Translations under genes and position numbers: made by a program
Shown: piece by piece, positions 44,278 through 55,500 of the stretch
Layout: the number at the start of each line of letters is the position of its first letter
Numbering within the stretch: position 1 is the first letter of the stretch
The notes under the pieces: model-generated
Told to the model about the DNA's origin: nothing
The model's input: only the letters and a program-made list of their open reading frames with translations
Databases searched by the model: none
Source: Prevotellaceae bacterium UBA1726
GTDB lineage: Bacteria; Bacteroidota; Bacteroidia; Bacteroidales; Bacteroidaceae
NCBI GenBank assembly: GCA_002316005.1
Contig: DCIM01000039.1
Span: 10,712-74,711, forward strand
DNA length: 64,000 nucleotides
Reading direction: 5' to 3'

Positions 44278-45147
44278 ATGAAGAAAGTATTTTATTTGGC
44301 AGTTGCATTTGTTGCAACACTTGGTCTCCTGAACAGTTGTATGGACGGCGGTTATGACGATATGACCGACCTCACAACACAGGATGTTTACGGAAATAAT
44401 GACATTATTGAACACAATGTTGTCTCTATTGCAGAACTGAAGCAGATGTATAAGGCATTGAACAACTCACGCGACACAGCAACTGTCAAGGAGGACATTC
44501 AATTGAAGCTTCGCGTTACTGGCAACGATATTGGTGGCAACATCTATAGTTACTTCTCTGCAATTGACGAAAACGGCGATGCAATCCTCGTTTATATCTA
44601 CGCAGGTGGCCTCTATGCATACTTACCAGTTGGACAGGAAATCCTTATCAATCTACAGGATCTCTGTGTTGGTTCAAACGGTACACAGCCTTGTATCGGT
44701 GGCGTCTATAAGACCAGCTCGGGTAATGTTTATCCAAAGAACCTGAACAACTTCATCTGGCAGAAGCACTTCAAACTTCTTGGATGTGATGCCAGCAAGG
44801 TTCAGCCTAAGGAATTCACAGGTGCTGAGTTTGTTAGCGCATGGAAAGCTGACAAGAATGCACTCGCTGGTCAGCTCATCACTTTGAAGGGTGTAACCAT
44901 TCAGGGTGCTGACGGCAAAGCTCGTTGGGGAACAAAGGCAGATGTAGCTTCAGAAGGCGACTTCACAGTAAAGCGCTACTTCTCTGGTGTAGGCTCAGAC
45001 ATCTACATCAACACCTCAACAAGTGCAAAGTTTGCGGCAGAACCAATGCCTGAGGGCCCAGTTGATGTAACAGCTGTTGTGGTTAGATACAACAACTACG
45101 CTCAGCTGACACTCCGCACAGCAGACGATGCTAAGACAGTAAACTAA
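44278..45147 (+). CDS. DUF5689-type surface lipoprotein
   Basis: A 289-aa lipoprotein with lipobox LLNSC (Cys21). Residues about 45-285 fit the DUF5689 domain (HNVVSIAELKQMY start, IKLKLRVTGNDIGGNIY-like strand, PVGQEILINLQDL). This domain contains an OB-like fold and is found in Bacteroidetes surface lipoproteins beside TonB receptors and secreted nucleases. It lies 19 bp after the receptor and may take the place of a SusD-like binding partner. Ligand not known. Confidence 0.8.
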   Translation: MKKVFYLAVAFVATLGLLNSCMDGGYDDMTDLTTQDVYGNNDIIEHNVVSIAELKQMYKALNNSRDTATVKEDIQLKLRVTGNDIGGNIYSYFSAIDENGDAILVYIYAGGLYAYLPVGQEILINLQDLCVGSNGTQPCIGGVYKTSSGNVYPKNLNNFIWQKHFKLLGCDASKVQPKEFTGAEFVSAWKADKNALAGQLITLKGVTIQGADGKARWGTKADVASEGDFTVKRYFSGVGSDIYINTSTSAKFAAEPMPEGPVDVTAVVVRYNNYAQLTLRTADDAKTVN

Positions 45148-45181
45148 TAATGACAAAAACCGATAAAAATAAAATCCAAAT

Positions 45182-46942
45182 ATGAAAAAGATATTATATT
45201 CAATAATGGCATTTGCCATTGCGATATTCACACTCACAAGCTGTGAGTCTGTACCAATGCCTTACGACTTCCCTGACCAGGGCGGTGGTAGCGAAACTGT
45301 AGATCCTCAGGGTGACGGTACACTTGAGAACCCATTCAATGTTGCCGGAGTTATTGCTTATGTAAAGGAACTCGGCGCTGATGTTCAATCAGATAAGGAA
45401 GTATATGTAAAGGGTATTGTTGCAGCAAACAGCACATCTGAGTCAACAATCACTTCTTACGGAAACATGACCTTCACAATGGTTGATGCTGGTACTTCTT
45501 CTCCTACATTTACCGCATTCCAGGTTTATGGTCCTAACAAGCAGAAGTTCACTTCTGTTGACCAGATTCAGGTTGGTCAGGAAGTTGTTGTTTGTGGTAA
45601 GGTTTACCTCTATAGCGGTTCTACTCCAGAGACTGTAGGCAAGGGTTCTGCTTATGTTTACAGCATCAATGGCGAAGGCGGTGGCGATCCTGGCAAGCAG
45701 GTAGATCCTGCAGGTACAGGTACTTCATCTGACCCTTACAATGTTGCTGGAGCTGTAGCATATATTAATACTCTTGGTGCTGATGTTGAGTCTGACAAGG
45801 AAATCTATGTAAAGGGTAAGGTTCTTTCAAACAACACAACTGAGGCTACTATCACAAGCTATGGTAATATGACCTTCACAATGATTGACGAGGGCAATAA
45901 CTCTACTACATTCACAGCATTCCAGGTATATGGTCCTGAAAAGAAGAAGTTTACTTCTGTTGACCAGATTAAGGAAGGCATGGAAGTTGTTGTTTGCGGT
46001 AAGGTTGTAAACTATAAAGGCAACACTCCTGAGACTGTTGGAAAGGGTGCTGCTTATGTAGTAAGCATTGACGGTCAAGGTGGCGAAGGCGGTGGCGACA
46101 CTCCTTCAGGCGAGGCAAAGGGTGACGGTTCACAGGCTAATCCTTTCAATGTACCTGGCATCATCGCTTATACAAGTGCACTTGCTGCTGACGCTCAGTC
46201 AAGCGAGAAGGTTTACTTCAAGGGTATCGTTTCGCAGACTAAGGACATCTCTGCTACATATGGCAATGCTACATTCTACATCTCTGAGGATGGCAAGACA
46301 AGCAACGAGTTCTATGTATTCCGTTGCCTTGGTTTGAATGGTGCAGCAATTGCTTCTGCTGATGATGTAAAGGTTGGCGACGAGGTTGTTATCTACGGTA
46401 CTGTAACCAACTACAAGGGTAACACCCCTGAGACTGTTCAGAAGGAAGCTTACATAGTTTCTCTTACAAGAGGTGGTGAGTCTGGCGGTGGTGACACACC
46501 TGCTACTTCTGACGGTATCTCTGTAAACGGTACAACTGTAACTCTCAACAATGCAGCAGTTACTGCAGGCACAGAGACTGTTGTTTGTACTGTTAACGAT
46601 CTCGGTATTACAGACAAGTCTTCTGCTGAGGGCACATACACACTCTCTGACGGTAGCACTCTTACAGTAGCTAAGGGCGATGGTAAGTCTGGTCCTACAT
46701 ACTACGCTGCAAGCAACGGTTTCCGTATCTATGCAAGCAACACTCTCACTTTCGATTGCAAGAACAATGTTGCTACAATCGTTTTCGAGTGTGACTCTTA
46801 CAACGGCACAAACTATGTTGGCAACGAGACTGCAACAGTTACATTCAACGGTAAGAATGTTGTTTACTGCAACAAGAACGATGCAAACAGCGGTGGTGTT
46901 CAGCTTCGTGTAAAGAAAATCACAATCACTTACGCTCAGTAA
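45182..46942 (+). CDS. lipoprotein with three tandem OB-fold-like domains
   Basis: A 586-aa lipoprotein (lipobox TLTSC, Cys20). Three homologous domains follow: about 40-160, 175-300 and 313-430, each with NPFNVAGVIAY-like start, YVKGIV strand, TSYGNMTFT (first two) and VVVCGKVxxYxGxTPETV end, joined by Gly/Asp-rich linkers. The first two are nearly identical in wording, pointing to recent duplication. A fourth, different beta domain (about 445-586) ends the protein. OB folds of this kind often bind nucleic acid or oligosaccharide. Between a DUF5689 and a nuclease gene, nucleic-acid capture is the likelier role. Confidence 0.8.
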   Translation: MKKILYSIMAFAIAIFTLTSCESVPMPYDFPDQGGGSETVDPQGDGTLENPFNVAGVIAYVKELGADVQSDKEVYVKGIVAANSTSESTITSYGNMTFTMVDAGTSSPTFTAFQVYGPNKQKFTSVDQIQVGQEVVVCGKVYLYSGSTPETVGKGSAYVYSINGEGGGDPGKQVDPAGTGTSSDPYNVAGAVAYINTLGADVESDKEIYVKGKVLSNNTTEATITSYGNMTFTMIDEGNNSTTFTAFQVYGPEKKKFTSVDQIKEGMEVVVCGKVVNYKGNTPETVGKGAAYVVSIDGQGGEGGGDTPSGEAKGDGSQANPFNVPGIIAYTSALAADAQSSEKVYFKGIVSQTKDISATYGNATFYISEDGKTSNEFYVFRCLGLNGAAIASADDVKVGDEVVIYGTVTNYKGNTPETVQKEAYIVSLTRGGESGGGDTPATSDGISVNGTTVTLNNAAVTAGTETVVCTVNDLGITDKSSAEGTYTLSDGSTLTVAKGDGKSGPTYYAASNGFRIYASNTLTFDCKNNVATIVFECDSYNGTNYVGNETATVTFNGKNVVYCNKNDANSGGVQLRVKKITITYAQ

Positions 46943-46956
46943 TAAAATAACTGATT

Positions 46957-47940
46957 TTGAAAAGATTTCAAATAAATAGCGCATTCACATTTCTGGCAGC
47001 ATTGACCTTAGGGTTGATGCTGGCAGGATGTAGTGGTAGCGACGACCCTTCTGGCGGTAACGATGATGGCAAGGAGAAAAACAATGTCAATGCCAATACT
47101 ACTCAAAAATCGCAGTATGCCACAAGAGTCGAAGTGCCAAAACTGAAGGACGGCACAGCATACCAGTTGCTCGTAAAGGTTTCACCTTCATACGGTGTAA
47201 ACTATATGGTGGAATGGGATTGTTCACAGCGTGCCCAGCGATGGAGCTGTTGGGAATGGAACAGTACCAATTCCGTTAAAAACTGGAACCGCAACAACTG
47301 GAGGAATGGTCAACGATTCAATGGTTATGGTGGCGACAGCGACCCGTTCCAACCAGACAATGAAATAAGTACAGGATTCCGTTCTGAACTATCCGACTAT
47401 TCTGGTTCGGGCTACAACCGCGGACATATATGTGCTTCAGAAGACCGTATCTGCGACATGACCAGCAACGGACAAACATTCTACCTGTCGAACATGCACC
47501 CTCAGGTTTATGATTTCAATACTGGTGTATGGGTAAACATGGAGAACAAGTTGCGCAACTGGCGTGATGCTGTTGTCAATCAAGGCGGTACAATGTACGT
47601 CTGCAAGGGAGGTACAATCTATGATGTAACCCTCGATGGTAAGAAACAGGCAGGTGTCATCAAGAGAATAAGCGGAAGAAGCATTTACGATGCTACTTCT
47701 ACCAGCGGTATTCCTGTTCCAAAGTATTTCTTCATGGCTGTTCTTGCAAAGACCAGCAGAGGATACAGCGCTATGGCTTTCTGGGCAGAACATAAATCTG
47801 ACAGCAGTACAAACCTGCAGAACTATATGATTTCTGTCAATGAACTTGAGTCGCGTACAGGTTACGATTTCTTCTGCAACCTGCCTGACAATATAGAAGA
47901 AACAGTAGAAAGCACTCTTATCACAAGTGATTGGAAATAA
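46957..47940 (+). CDS. DNA/RNA non-specific endonuclease lipoprotein (NUC1)
   Basis: A 327-aa protein that must start at TTG 46957; lipobox MLAGC (Cys25), then a Gly/Asp/Asn linker. The ββα-metal nuclease shows YNRGHICASEDR (about 152-163; the DRGH motif with Asn for Asp, His as general base), the downstream metal Asn at FYLSNMHPQ, and ENKLRNW. The family cuts DNA and RNA extracellularly with Mg. Lipidation should keep it on the cell surface near the receptor. The unusual start and 14-bp gap suggest coupling to the OB gene. Confidence 0.88.
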   Translation: MKRFQINSAFTFLAALTLGLMLAGCSGSDDPSGGNDDGKEKNNVNANTTQKSQYATRVEVPKLKDGTAYQLLVKVSPSYGVNYMVEWDCSQRAQRWSCWEWNSTNSVKNWNRNNWRNGQRFNGYGGDSDPFQPDNEISTGFRSELSDYSGSGYNRGHICASEDRICDMTSNGQTFYLSNMHPQVYDFNTGVWVNMENKLRNWRDAVVNQGGTMYVCKGGTIYDVTLDGKKQAGVIKRISGRSIYDATSTSGIPVPKYFFMAVLAKTSRGYSAMAFWAEHKSDSSTNLQNYMISVNELESRTGYDFFCNLPDNIEETVESTLITSDWK

Positions 47941-47958
47941 AAAAGAAAAAACACTATT

Positions 47959-49077
47959 ATGAAAAAGATATTATTATCAATTACAGCTTGCCTCGTGGCT
48001 ATTGGTTCTTATGCTCAGACAGAACAGAAGGCTATGTATGAAAGCAAGGCTTACGACAACTGGTACATCGGTGTAAATGGTGGTCTTTCGACAAAGACTA
48101 CACACAACAAGTGGCTTGACAACCTGAACAGCAATGCTGGTCTTCGCGTTGGCCATTGGTTCACTCCTGCATTCGGTTTTGCCGTTGAGAGCAATGCCTA
48201 CTTTGGCGATAAGCCTCAGCCATCAACAGGTACAATCGTAAAATATGGTACAGTTGACCTCGCTGCAACAGTAAACCTCTTCAACTGGTGGTTTGGCTAT
48301 AACGGTCAGCCTCGATTCTTTGAACTCATTGCTGTCCCTGCTCTTGGCATGGGTCATGTATTCGGTAATGAGGATAAGGTTGCTCAGAACCTCAACGACT
48401 TCACAGGCAAGATTGCTCTTGACTTTGCGTTCAATGTTGACAAGAAAAAGTGTGTGCAGATTTATCTTGAGCCTGCACTCCTCTACTCTATCTATGGAAA
48501 TGCAAACAATGCAGACCAGGAATTCTGCCTTGATATCAACCGCAGCCATTTCCAGCTTAACCTTGGACTTATCTACAAGTTCAAGAATACAAACGGCACT
48601 CATAACTTCAAGTATGCTGAACCAAAGGTCGTTTCTGACACAGAGGAAATCAATCGTCTCAATGGTCGCATCGCCGACCTTATGGCAGAAAATGAGGCTC
48701 TCAAGAATCGTCCTGTATCAAGTGCAGAACCACGCATCGTAGAAAAGAAGGTTACCGACATTCTCGACGTTGTTGTCTTCAAGCAGGGTTCAAGTTCTAT
48801 CGAGAAGTTGCAGTATGCAAACATCGAGAAGATTGCCAACTACATGAAGGCTAACGACGATATAAGAATCAAGGTTACTGGTTATGCTTCAACAGAGGGT
48901 TCGGCAGATCTCAACCAGAAGCTCTCTGAAGCTCGTGCAGAGTCTGTAAAGCATGCTCTCATCGACAAGTACGGCATTGCATCTAACCGCATCGACATCA
49001 GTGGCGAGGGCGCAACTGATAAGCAGTCAGACGAACTTGAGTACAACCGCGTTGCAGTATTCTCTGTAGCAGAATAA
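47959..49077 (+). CDS. OmpA-family outer-membrane protein
   Basis: A 372-aa protein: signal peptide (MKKILLSITACLVAIGSYA), N-terminal barrel (about 30-205), a linker with a coiled-coil piece (EEINRLNGRIADLMAENEAL) and a C-terminal OmpA/MotB peptidoglycan-binding domain (about 265-372; VTGYASTEGSADLNQKLSEA, GISxxRI-like NRIDISGEGA, EYNRVAVF). It links the outer membrane to the cell wall. Common as a general porin-like protein; why it is in this operon is unclear. Confidence 0.9.
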   Translation: MKKILLSITACLVAIGSYAQTEQKAMYESKAYDNWYIGVNGGLSTKTTHNKWLDNLNSNAGLRVGHWFTPAFGFAVESNAYFGDKPQPSTGTIVKYGTVDLAATVNLFNWWFGYNGQPRFFELIAVPALGMGHVFGNEDKVAQNLNDFTGKIALDFAFNVDKKKCVQIYLEPALLYSIYGNANNADQEFCLDINRSHFQLNLGLIYKFKNTNGTHNFKYAEPKVVSDTEEINRLNGRIADLMAENEALKNRPVSSAEPRIVEKKVTDILDVVVFKQGSSSIEKLQYANIEKIANYMKANDDIRIKVTGYASTEGSADLNQKLSEARAESVKHALIDKYGIASNRIDISGEGATDKQSDELEYNRVAVFSVAE

Positions 49078-49092
49078 GGCATAACATCATAA

Positions 49093-49127
49093 TGGCGAGG
49101 CGTGCAGGCGAATAGTACGCCTTGCCA
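49093..49127 (+). terminator. intercistronic hairpin after the OmpA gene
   Basis: TGGCGAGGCGT and ACGCCTTGCCA form an 11-bp stem with one G-U pair, followed by TAAAAAC rather than a U-run. It could attenuate transcription or protect the upstream mRNA before the CotH genes. Confidence 0.5.
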
Positions 49128-49161
49128 TAAAAACAAAACAAACAGAACTATAGAAACCATC

Positions 49162-52100
49162 ATGAACCGAAAATCATTTTTCATCAGTACAATCTGCATT
49201 CTTTTATCAATTCCTTGTTTCCCACAGGCAACAAGCGACGGTTCATCGTTTGTAATCAACGAGATTCAAACTGCTAATATCGATCAATATATTGACAACT
49301 CCTACAATTATGGAGGTTGGATAGAACTTTATAACCCTACTTCTGCAGCAATCATTGTCAACGGTTGCTACATCAGTGACGATGCTACTACCCCTCTAAA
49401 GCACAAGATTTCCGGTGTTGGAAATATTGCTTCAAAAGGATTCGCCACTATTTACTTCGACCATAACTCTGCCGATGGTACTTTTGGCAACACTGCCAGC
49501 AGACAGGTGCGCTTCAAACTTGATGCCGACGGCGGATCATTATATATTTCCGACAGCTCAGGAAACCTCATCACATCATTCACCTACCCTGCTGCTATCA
49601 CACGTTGTTCCTATGCACGAACAACTGATGGAGGTAGCACATGGCGATGGACAGGAGAACCTACTCTTGGTACGACAAACACTACCAGCACATTCGCTGA
49701 CGAACAACTCGAGGCACCAACAACAAACACTGAATCTGGTTTCTTCACAAGTTCAAAAACCATCACCATAACAGCTCCTGAGGGTGCTACAGTAAGATAT
49801 ACTACCGACGGTTCTACACCTACTGCTACCAACGGAACTGTAATGAGTTCCAATAGCATAACAATAAGCAAAAACACAGTTCTTCGTCTGCGCGCTTTCA
49901 AAAGCGGCTATCTGCCAAGCGCTGTGACAACACATTCTTATCTCTATAAGGATAAAAACTACTACTTGCCTATCGTTTCTGTTGTAACCGACAATAAGAA
50001 TCTGTATGACAATACTATCGGTGTTTATACAACCGGTACAAATGGCGTTACTGGTAGAGGTATCAGCTATAAGAGTAACAAGAATATGGACTGGGAACGT
50101 CCTGTAAACTTTGAATACATTGATAAAGATGGCGTTTGTCAGGTTAATCAGGAGGCTACATTCAATGTTTGTGGAGGATGGAGCCGCCATTGGGAACCTA
50201 CATCGTTCAAATTGAAGGCAGAAAAGCAGTATGAGGGCAAGAACTACTACAACTATCCTCTCTTTGCCGAAAAACCTTTTATCAAGAACAGAGCTGTTAT
50301 TTTGCGAAATGGAGGTAATGACACAGGTTGCCGCACAAAAGATGCTACTCTTCAGCGTATCATTCAGAAATCCGGCATCTATCTTGATGGTCAGTCATTC
50401 AACCCTTGCCATGTCTTCCTCAACGGAAAATACCACGCTATGCTCAACATGCGCGAACCTTCAAACAAGGCTTTTGCATATGCAAACTATGGTATTGACT
50501 ACGACTATGTTGATTCTTTTGAACTCTCGCCTGATGCTGGAGGACAAGTGCTTACAGCAGGAACAGTAACAGCGTGGAACACCCTTTTGTCACTGGCTTC
50601 ATACATCAACCAAGATGGTAAATACGATACCATCAAGAACGAATATCTCGACATTGACGAGTATGCCAACTACATGGCAGCAGAGTGTTGGTTGGGATGC
50701 TCAGATTGGCTCACAAATAGCAATAATACAAAATGGTTCCGTGCTACAGAAAACGGCCGTTTCCACTTTGTGATGTTCGACCTTGACTCGGCCTTCGACT
50801 ACTCTGACATGCTTGGTTCTTTGAAGAATTCAAGTTCAAACAATGTCATTCTTCTCTTTAACAGAATGACAAAGAATACCGATTTCAAGAAGAAGTTCGT
50901 CACTTCCTTCTGTCTCCTCGATGGCTCTGTATTTACTGCAGAGAGAGCAAAGGAGGCCGCAAACTATGTCGGTTCTCTTACAGAGAGTGCATTGGCTTTC
51001 GACGGCAAAAGCCCTTGGTCTTCTTGCAATAGTGTTAGTGGAAAAATCAGCGACTCTTCAGTTCATTCAACAAGAATCAGTTCCCTCAGAAGTTACTTCT
51101 CCTTGGGTACTGGCATTTCTGTAAAATTGAACTCTAACATAAAAGAGGCTGTCATCACAGTCAACGATATGCAAGTACCAGATGGCAAGTTTGATGGTAC
51201 TCTCTTCGTTAATGATGTCGTTTCTACATCTGCTCCTGCGGGCTATAACTTCTTAGGTTGGAGCAAAGGCAGTCTCTCTGGTAAGACGGTATTGTCAAAG
51301 GGGTCAAAATGGTCTTACTACGACAAGGGTTCTCTTGATGGTGTGGATTGGAAAACAGGTAGCGTAACTGATTGGAGTACCGGCAATGCTCCTCTTGGAT
51401 ATGCTAAGGATGGTCTTGCTACAACCATCAGCTATGGTGGCAATAGCAGCAACAAGTATCCTACCTACTATTTCCGTCAGACATTCAAACTTGCTAATGA
51501 CCCATCCTCTTTCTTCAAGTGTACACTCAACTACACCGTTGACGATGGTTTTATTATTTATGTTAATGGTGTACAGGCGGGATACTACAACATCGCAAGC
51601 AATGCCACCTATTCTACTTATGCCACCATCTACACTGCTGGCAATCCTGATTCGGGCAGTATGGAACTTGACCTATCCCTTTTCAAGAAGGGCAATAACA
51701 TCATTGCTGTAGAGGTACACAACAATTCTGCAACATCGTCTGATGTCTATTGGGATGGAGAAATCGTTATGTCTTCTAATGAAGACAGCGAGCTTATCGA
51801 GACTCGCGACATTTCAATCACAAGCCAAAGCAATCTCGTCTACACCGCTCAATACGAACAGATCCCTGAGGAATGTCTCGCTGCCGACGGTTCTACACCT
51901 ATTGTCATCAACGAGGTGAGTGCGGCAAACTCTATCTTCGTCAACGACTACTACAAAAAGAACGACTGGATTGAGCTCTATAACACAACAAGCGAAGATA
52001 TTGATGTTGCAGGAATGTATATATCCGACAATCCTGACAAACCGCAGAAATATCAGATTACAGGAAACGATGAGCCTAACTCTACAATCATCCCTGCTCA

Positions 52101-52554
52101 CGGATATCTCGTTATCTGGGCCGACAAACTCGACCCTCTCGCTCAACTCCACGCCACATTCAAACTTAGCAACAACGATGGAGAGATGGTAATGCTCACA
52201 TCCGAGGATGGTTCGTGGAGCGACAGTTTCGTTTACATGGCTCACAACGGCGACGAGTCTGTCGGACGATATCCTGACGGCGGAAGAAGAATCTTCAAGA
52301 TGTCTCATCCTACCATCAACAAGCAGAACATATTGACATCGTATTCCGAATGGATCTCTGGCGAGGACAACAACTTCGATGTCGAGGGATGGCTTGCTGG
52401 TATTGACCAAACCACAACAGAAAACAATATATCAACACGAATATACTACACTATTGATGGTATTCGCCTGAATGGACCTCAACGGGGCATAAACATTGTG
52501 CGTGAGACTCATACCGACGGTACTGTCACGACAAAGAAAATTATCATTCGATGA
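49162..52554 (+). CDS. secreted CotH-kinase/lamin-tail multidomain protein (1)
   Basis: An 1130-aa secreted protein; ATG 49162 opens a signal peptide (MNRKSFFISTICILLSIPCF), chosen over 49102. Domain order: lamin-tail domain (about 30-140), chitobiase-like C-terminal-type domain (about 190-260), CotH kinase domain (about 290-600; WERPVNFEYI, RNGGNDTG, MLNMREP, FVMFDLDSAFDYS active-site Asp), jelly-roll (about 700-850), second lamin-tail (about 880-1010), and a short end YYTIDGIRLNGPQRGINIVR resembling a type IX secretion sorting end. CotH domains phosphorylate proteins or act on surface ligands. Its stop overlaps the start of the next paralog (ATGA). Confidence 0.87.
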   Translation: MNRKSFFISTICILLSIPCFPQATSDGSSFVINEIQTANIDQYIDNSYNYGGWIELYNPTSAAIIVNGCYISDDATTPLKHKISGVGNIASKGFATIYFDHNSADGTFGNTASRQVRFKLDADGGSLYISDSSGNLITSFTYPAAITRCSYARTTDGGSTWRWTGEPTLGTTNTTSTFADEQLEAPTTNTESGFFTSSKTITITAPEGATVRYTTDGSTPTATNGTVMSSNSITISKNTVLRLRAFKSGYLPSAVTTHSYLYKDKNYYLPIVSVVTDNKNLYDNTIGVYTTGTNGVTGRGISYKSNKNMDWERPVNFEYIDKDGVCQVNQEATFNVCGGWSRHWEPTSFKLKAEKQYEGKNYYNYPLFAEKPFIKNRAVILRNGGNDTGCRTKDATLQRIIQKSGIYLDGQSFNPCHVFLNGKYHAMLNMREPSNKAFAYANYGIDYDYVDSFELSPDAGGQVLTAGTVTAWNTLLSLASYINQDGKYDTIKNEYLDIDEYANYMAAECWLGCSDWLTNSNNTKWFRATENGRFHFVMFDLDSAFDYSDMLGSLKNSSSNNVILLFNRMTKNTDFKKKFVTSFCLLDGSVFTAERAKEAANYVGSLTESALAFDGKSPWSSCNSVSGKISDSSVHSTRISSLRSYFSLGTGISVKLNSNIKEAVITVNDMQVPDGKFDGTLFVNDVVSTSAPAGYNFLGWSKGSLSGKTVLSKGSKWSYYDKGSLDGVDWKTGSVTDWSTGNAPLGYAKDGLATTISYGGNSSNKYPTYYFRQTFKLANDPSSFFKCTLNYTVDDGFIIYVNGVQAGYYNIASNATYSTYATIYTAGNPDSGSMELDLSLFKKGNNIIAVEVHNNSATSSDVYWDGEIVMSSNEDSELIETRDISITSQSNLVYTAQYEQIPEECLAADGSTPIVINEVSAANSIFVNDYYKKNDWIELYNTTSEDIDVAGMYISDNPDKPQKYQITGNDEPNSTIIPAHGYLVIWADKLDPLAQLHATFKLSNNDGEMVMLTSEDGSWSDSFVYMAHNGDESVGRYPDGGRRIFKMSHPTINKQNILTSYSEWISGEDNNFDVEGWLAGIDQTTTENNISTRIYYTIDGIRLNGPQRGINIVRETHTDGTVTTKKIIIR

Positions 52555-55500
52555 AAAAACCAACCATTTTATTACTTACATTCTTCGCCATTAACTCCTT
52601 TGCTCAGGGAATCACTGGAGTAAACGCAACCAAAGTTATCCTGCCTTCCACCTATTATAGTTCGGAGGCATACACGGTACCAACCTATGTCATCAACCCA
52701 TGGGAATATACCCCATGGGGCACTGAGCGTGACTGTTATGGAGCACCTCCTGCCGACAACCAAGGCAAACAGTGGTATCAGAATGGTTACACACTGACTG
52801 ACGGCGAAAGCAGTTGGTCGCCAGAGACATCACCTTTCTTTTCGGGCGAGTACTACAACGGGATGCCTTCGTTCCGATGGACTACTGACAATTATGCTGC
52901 GGATATCTATTTCATCCGTTCGTTCACCATAAACGAGAAACTCCCTTCAAATGTCTATCTTGCATTCGGTCACGACGATGGTTGCAGCGAGTTCTACATC
53001 AACGGAACATTGGTAGTGCAGACAGCAACAAACTGGGATGAGAGCGCTTTCACAAAACTCTCTGACGAGCAGCGGGCATTAATCAAGACCGACGGGTCGG
53101 AGAATATCATTGCTGTTCATGTTCATAACAACTTTGGTGGTGCTTTTGCCGACTGTGGTATTTATGCCATTCCTGAGGATGCTGCAAACATCGGCAACCT
53201 CGCCATGGGATTTAATGCTCCTTGGACAGCCCGTCTGCTCTTTAATTCTGAGGGTGGCTACAACTACCAGAATAACAACAACGAAAGCGAAATCCACGGA
53301 TGGGAGAAGCTCTATGAGGCAAAGGCCGACGATGTCTACAGCATCTCTATGCCTACCGCAGCCATGGAACCTGATTGGGGAAAGGTGCAGTTCAAAACTC
53401 CTATCAATCTCGAAGCAAGTCATAAATACTCATTTAAGGCTACTATCCTCAGCGACAAGAACATCGATGATGTGAATTTCAGTCTGTGTGAGAACGAAAA
53501 CGCAGATAACTCTATCCATTCAAGCAACTTCAGCCTGAGAGGTGGCAGTGCCTACACCATTAATCTAAGCAACCTCACCGGTACAACGATAAGCGATTTG
53601 ATGATTGCCTTCGGTTTCCCTACCGAGGATGACAACACCACCATCAAGGTATCGGGCATGTCGCTTGTTGACAACACTACCAATACAGAATTGTGGGTTG
53701 GTACATCTTATTATAATTATATGTACTACTACGATTTGCAGTCGAACACTCGTATTCCAGATATGAAGATTGTTGGTCGTCAGGAAACTATGTCGTGGGC
53801 AGAGGCCGAGTTCGACGATTCTATGTGGGAGACTGCCACAATGCCAATCGGTAACTGGGGATATATGTCTGAGGTCCGGACAATATGGCCTGGTGGTGAC
53901 AACACCAACTATTGGATTCGCCGCACATTCGAACTCGACGAGGTAAAGGGAACTACAGCATATACACTTAATGTATGCCACGACGATGCATACAGCATCT
54001 ATGTAAATGGTCATCTCATTGACACAGCCTCGGGATGGACTGATGGCAAGAACTTCATTAAACTTGAGGTTCCTGCTCGTTTCCTTCAGGTGGGAAAGAA
54101 TGTCATCGCTACTTACATTCAGCAGAACTGGGGTGGCAAGTTCTACGATTGTGGAATGACCGCCAAGGAGAATGCCTACGAGGATTCTGATATTGATGTT
54201 GACAAACCGGGCTCGCTCATTGCCAACGAGATTGAGGTGGCAAACATCGACCAGATTATTGATAACTCGTTTAACTACGGTGCATGGATAGAACTCTACA
54301 ACAAGTCTGACAAGCGCATCGCACTCGATTACCTCTATGTAAGCGACGACCCTCAGGATTTGCGTAAGTTCATGCTTCCTGCCAATAGTGGAGTAATCCA
54401 GCCTAAGGGCTATCGTTGCATCTTCTTCGACCATAACTCTGCCGATGGTGTCTATGGCGACACAGCAAACAAGCAGGTGGCATTCAAGCTCAACAACGAT
54501 GGTGGTACGATTTATATCTCTGAGGATGGCAAGACTCCATTCATTACGGCCACCTACCCTGCTGCCATTTCACGTTGTTCTTATGCTCGTAAGAGTGTCG
54601 ACTCTGACGAATGGGGTATGAACGGCGAACCAACACCTAACGCAGCAAATTCGGATAAGTTTGCCAATACCCGTCTCACTGCTCCTGTTGTTGATACCGA
54701 CTCGCGTCTTTTCACCGACAACTTCGATATTAGCGTGACTATTCCTCAGGGCGCAACACTTCGCTATACTACCGATGGTACTGCCCCAACCCTATCAAAC
54801 GGACAGACCAGCACTGACGGCAAGTTCAATGTTTTCGCAAGTTGCAACTACCGTTTCCGCCTCTTCCAGGATGGCTATCTGCCAAGTCCGGTGGTGACTC
54901 GCTCGTATATCTATCGCGACAACGACTACTATCTCCCTGTCATCTCAATCACTACTGATAACGCCAATCTCTACGACGATACTATCGGCGTGTATGTTGA
55001 TGGTACGAATGGAGTTGCTGGCCGCAATCATGGTGCCTCAAACATCAACATGGATTGGGAGCGTCCTGTAAACTTCGAGTATATCACAGCCGACAACAAG
55101 ATGGGAGTGAATATGGAGGCTGAGTTCACCATCTCTGGCGGATGGAGTCGTCATTATGCTCCTGCTTCGTTCAAAATCAAGGCTACAAAAGTGAACGAGG
55201 GAAAGAATTCTATTGACTTCCCATTCTTCCCTTGCAAGCCTCACAACAAATACAAGCAGATTCTTATCCGCAATGGTGGTAACGACAACGATTCTCAGTA
55301 TCATGGTCGTGTACGCGATGCAATCACACAGGAAACTCTCATCTCGAGCGGTTTCTATGTTGATGCTCAGGATTATCAGCCTGTCCACGTATTCTTCAAT
55401 GGTCGTTACATAGCTCAGTTGAACTTGCGCGAACCTAATAATAAATACAACGGTACTGCCAACTATGGTTATGACGATGATGAGATGGATGCTTTTGAAT

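Noticed and set aside
46199..46984. 261-codon minus-strand ORF opposite the OB lipoprotein
   Set aside because: Cys/Ser/Val-rich antisense of a Thr/Gly/Asn-rich protein; not a plausible gene.
53565..54434. 289-codon minus-strand ORF within the giant CotH gene
   Set aside because: Long only because of codon bias in the opposite strand; composition is that of an antisense shadow with no start context.
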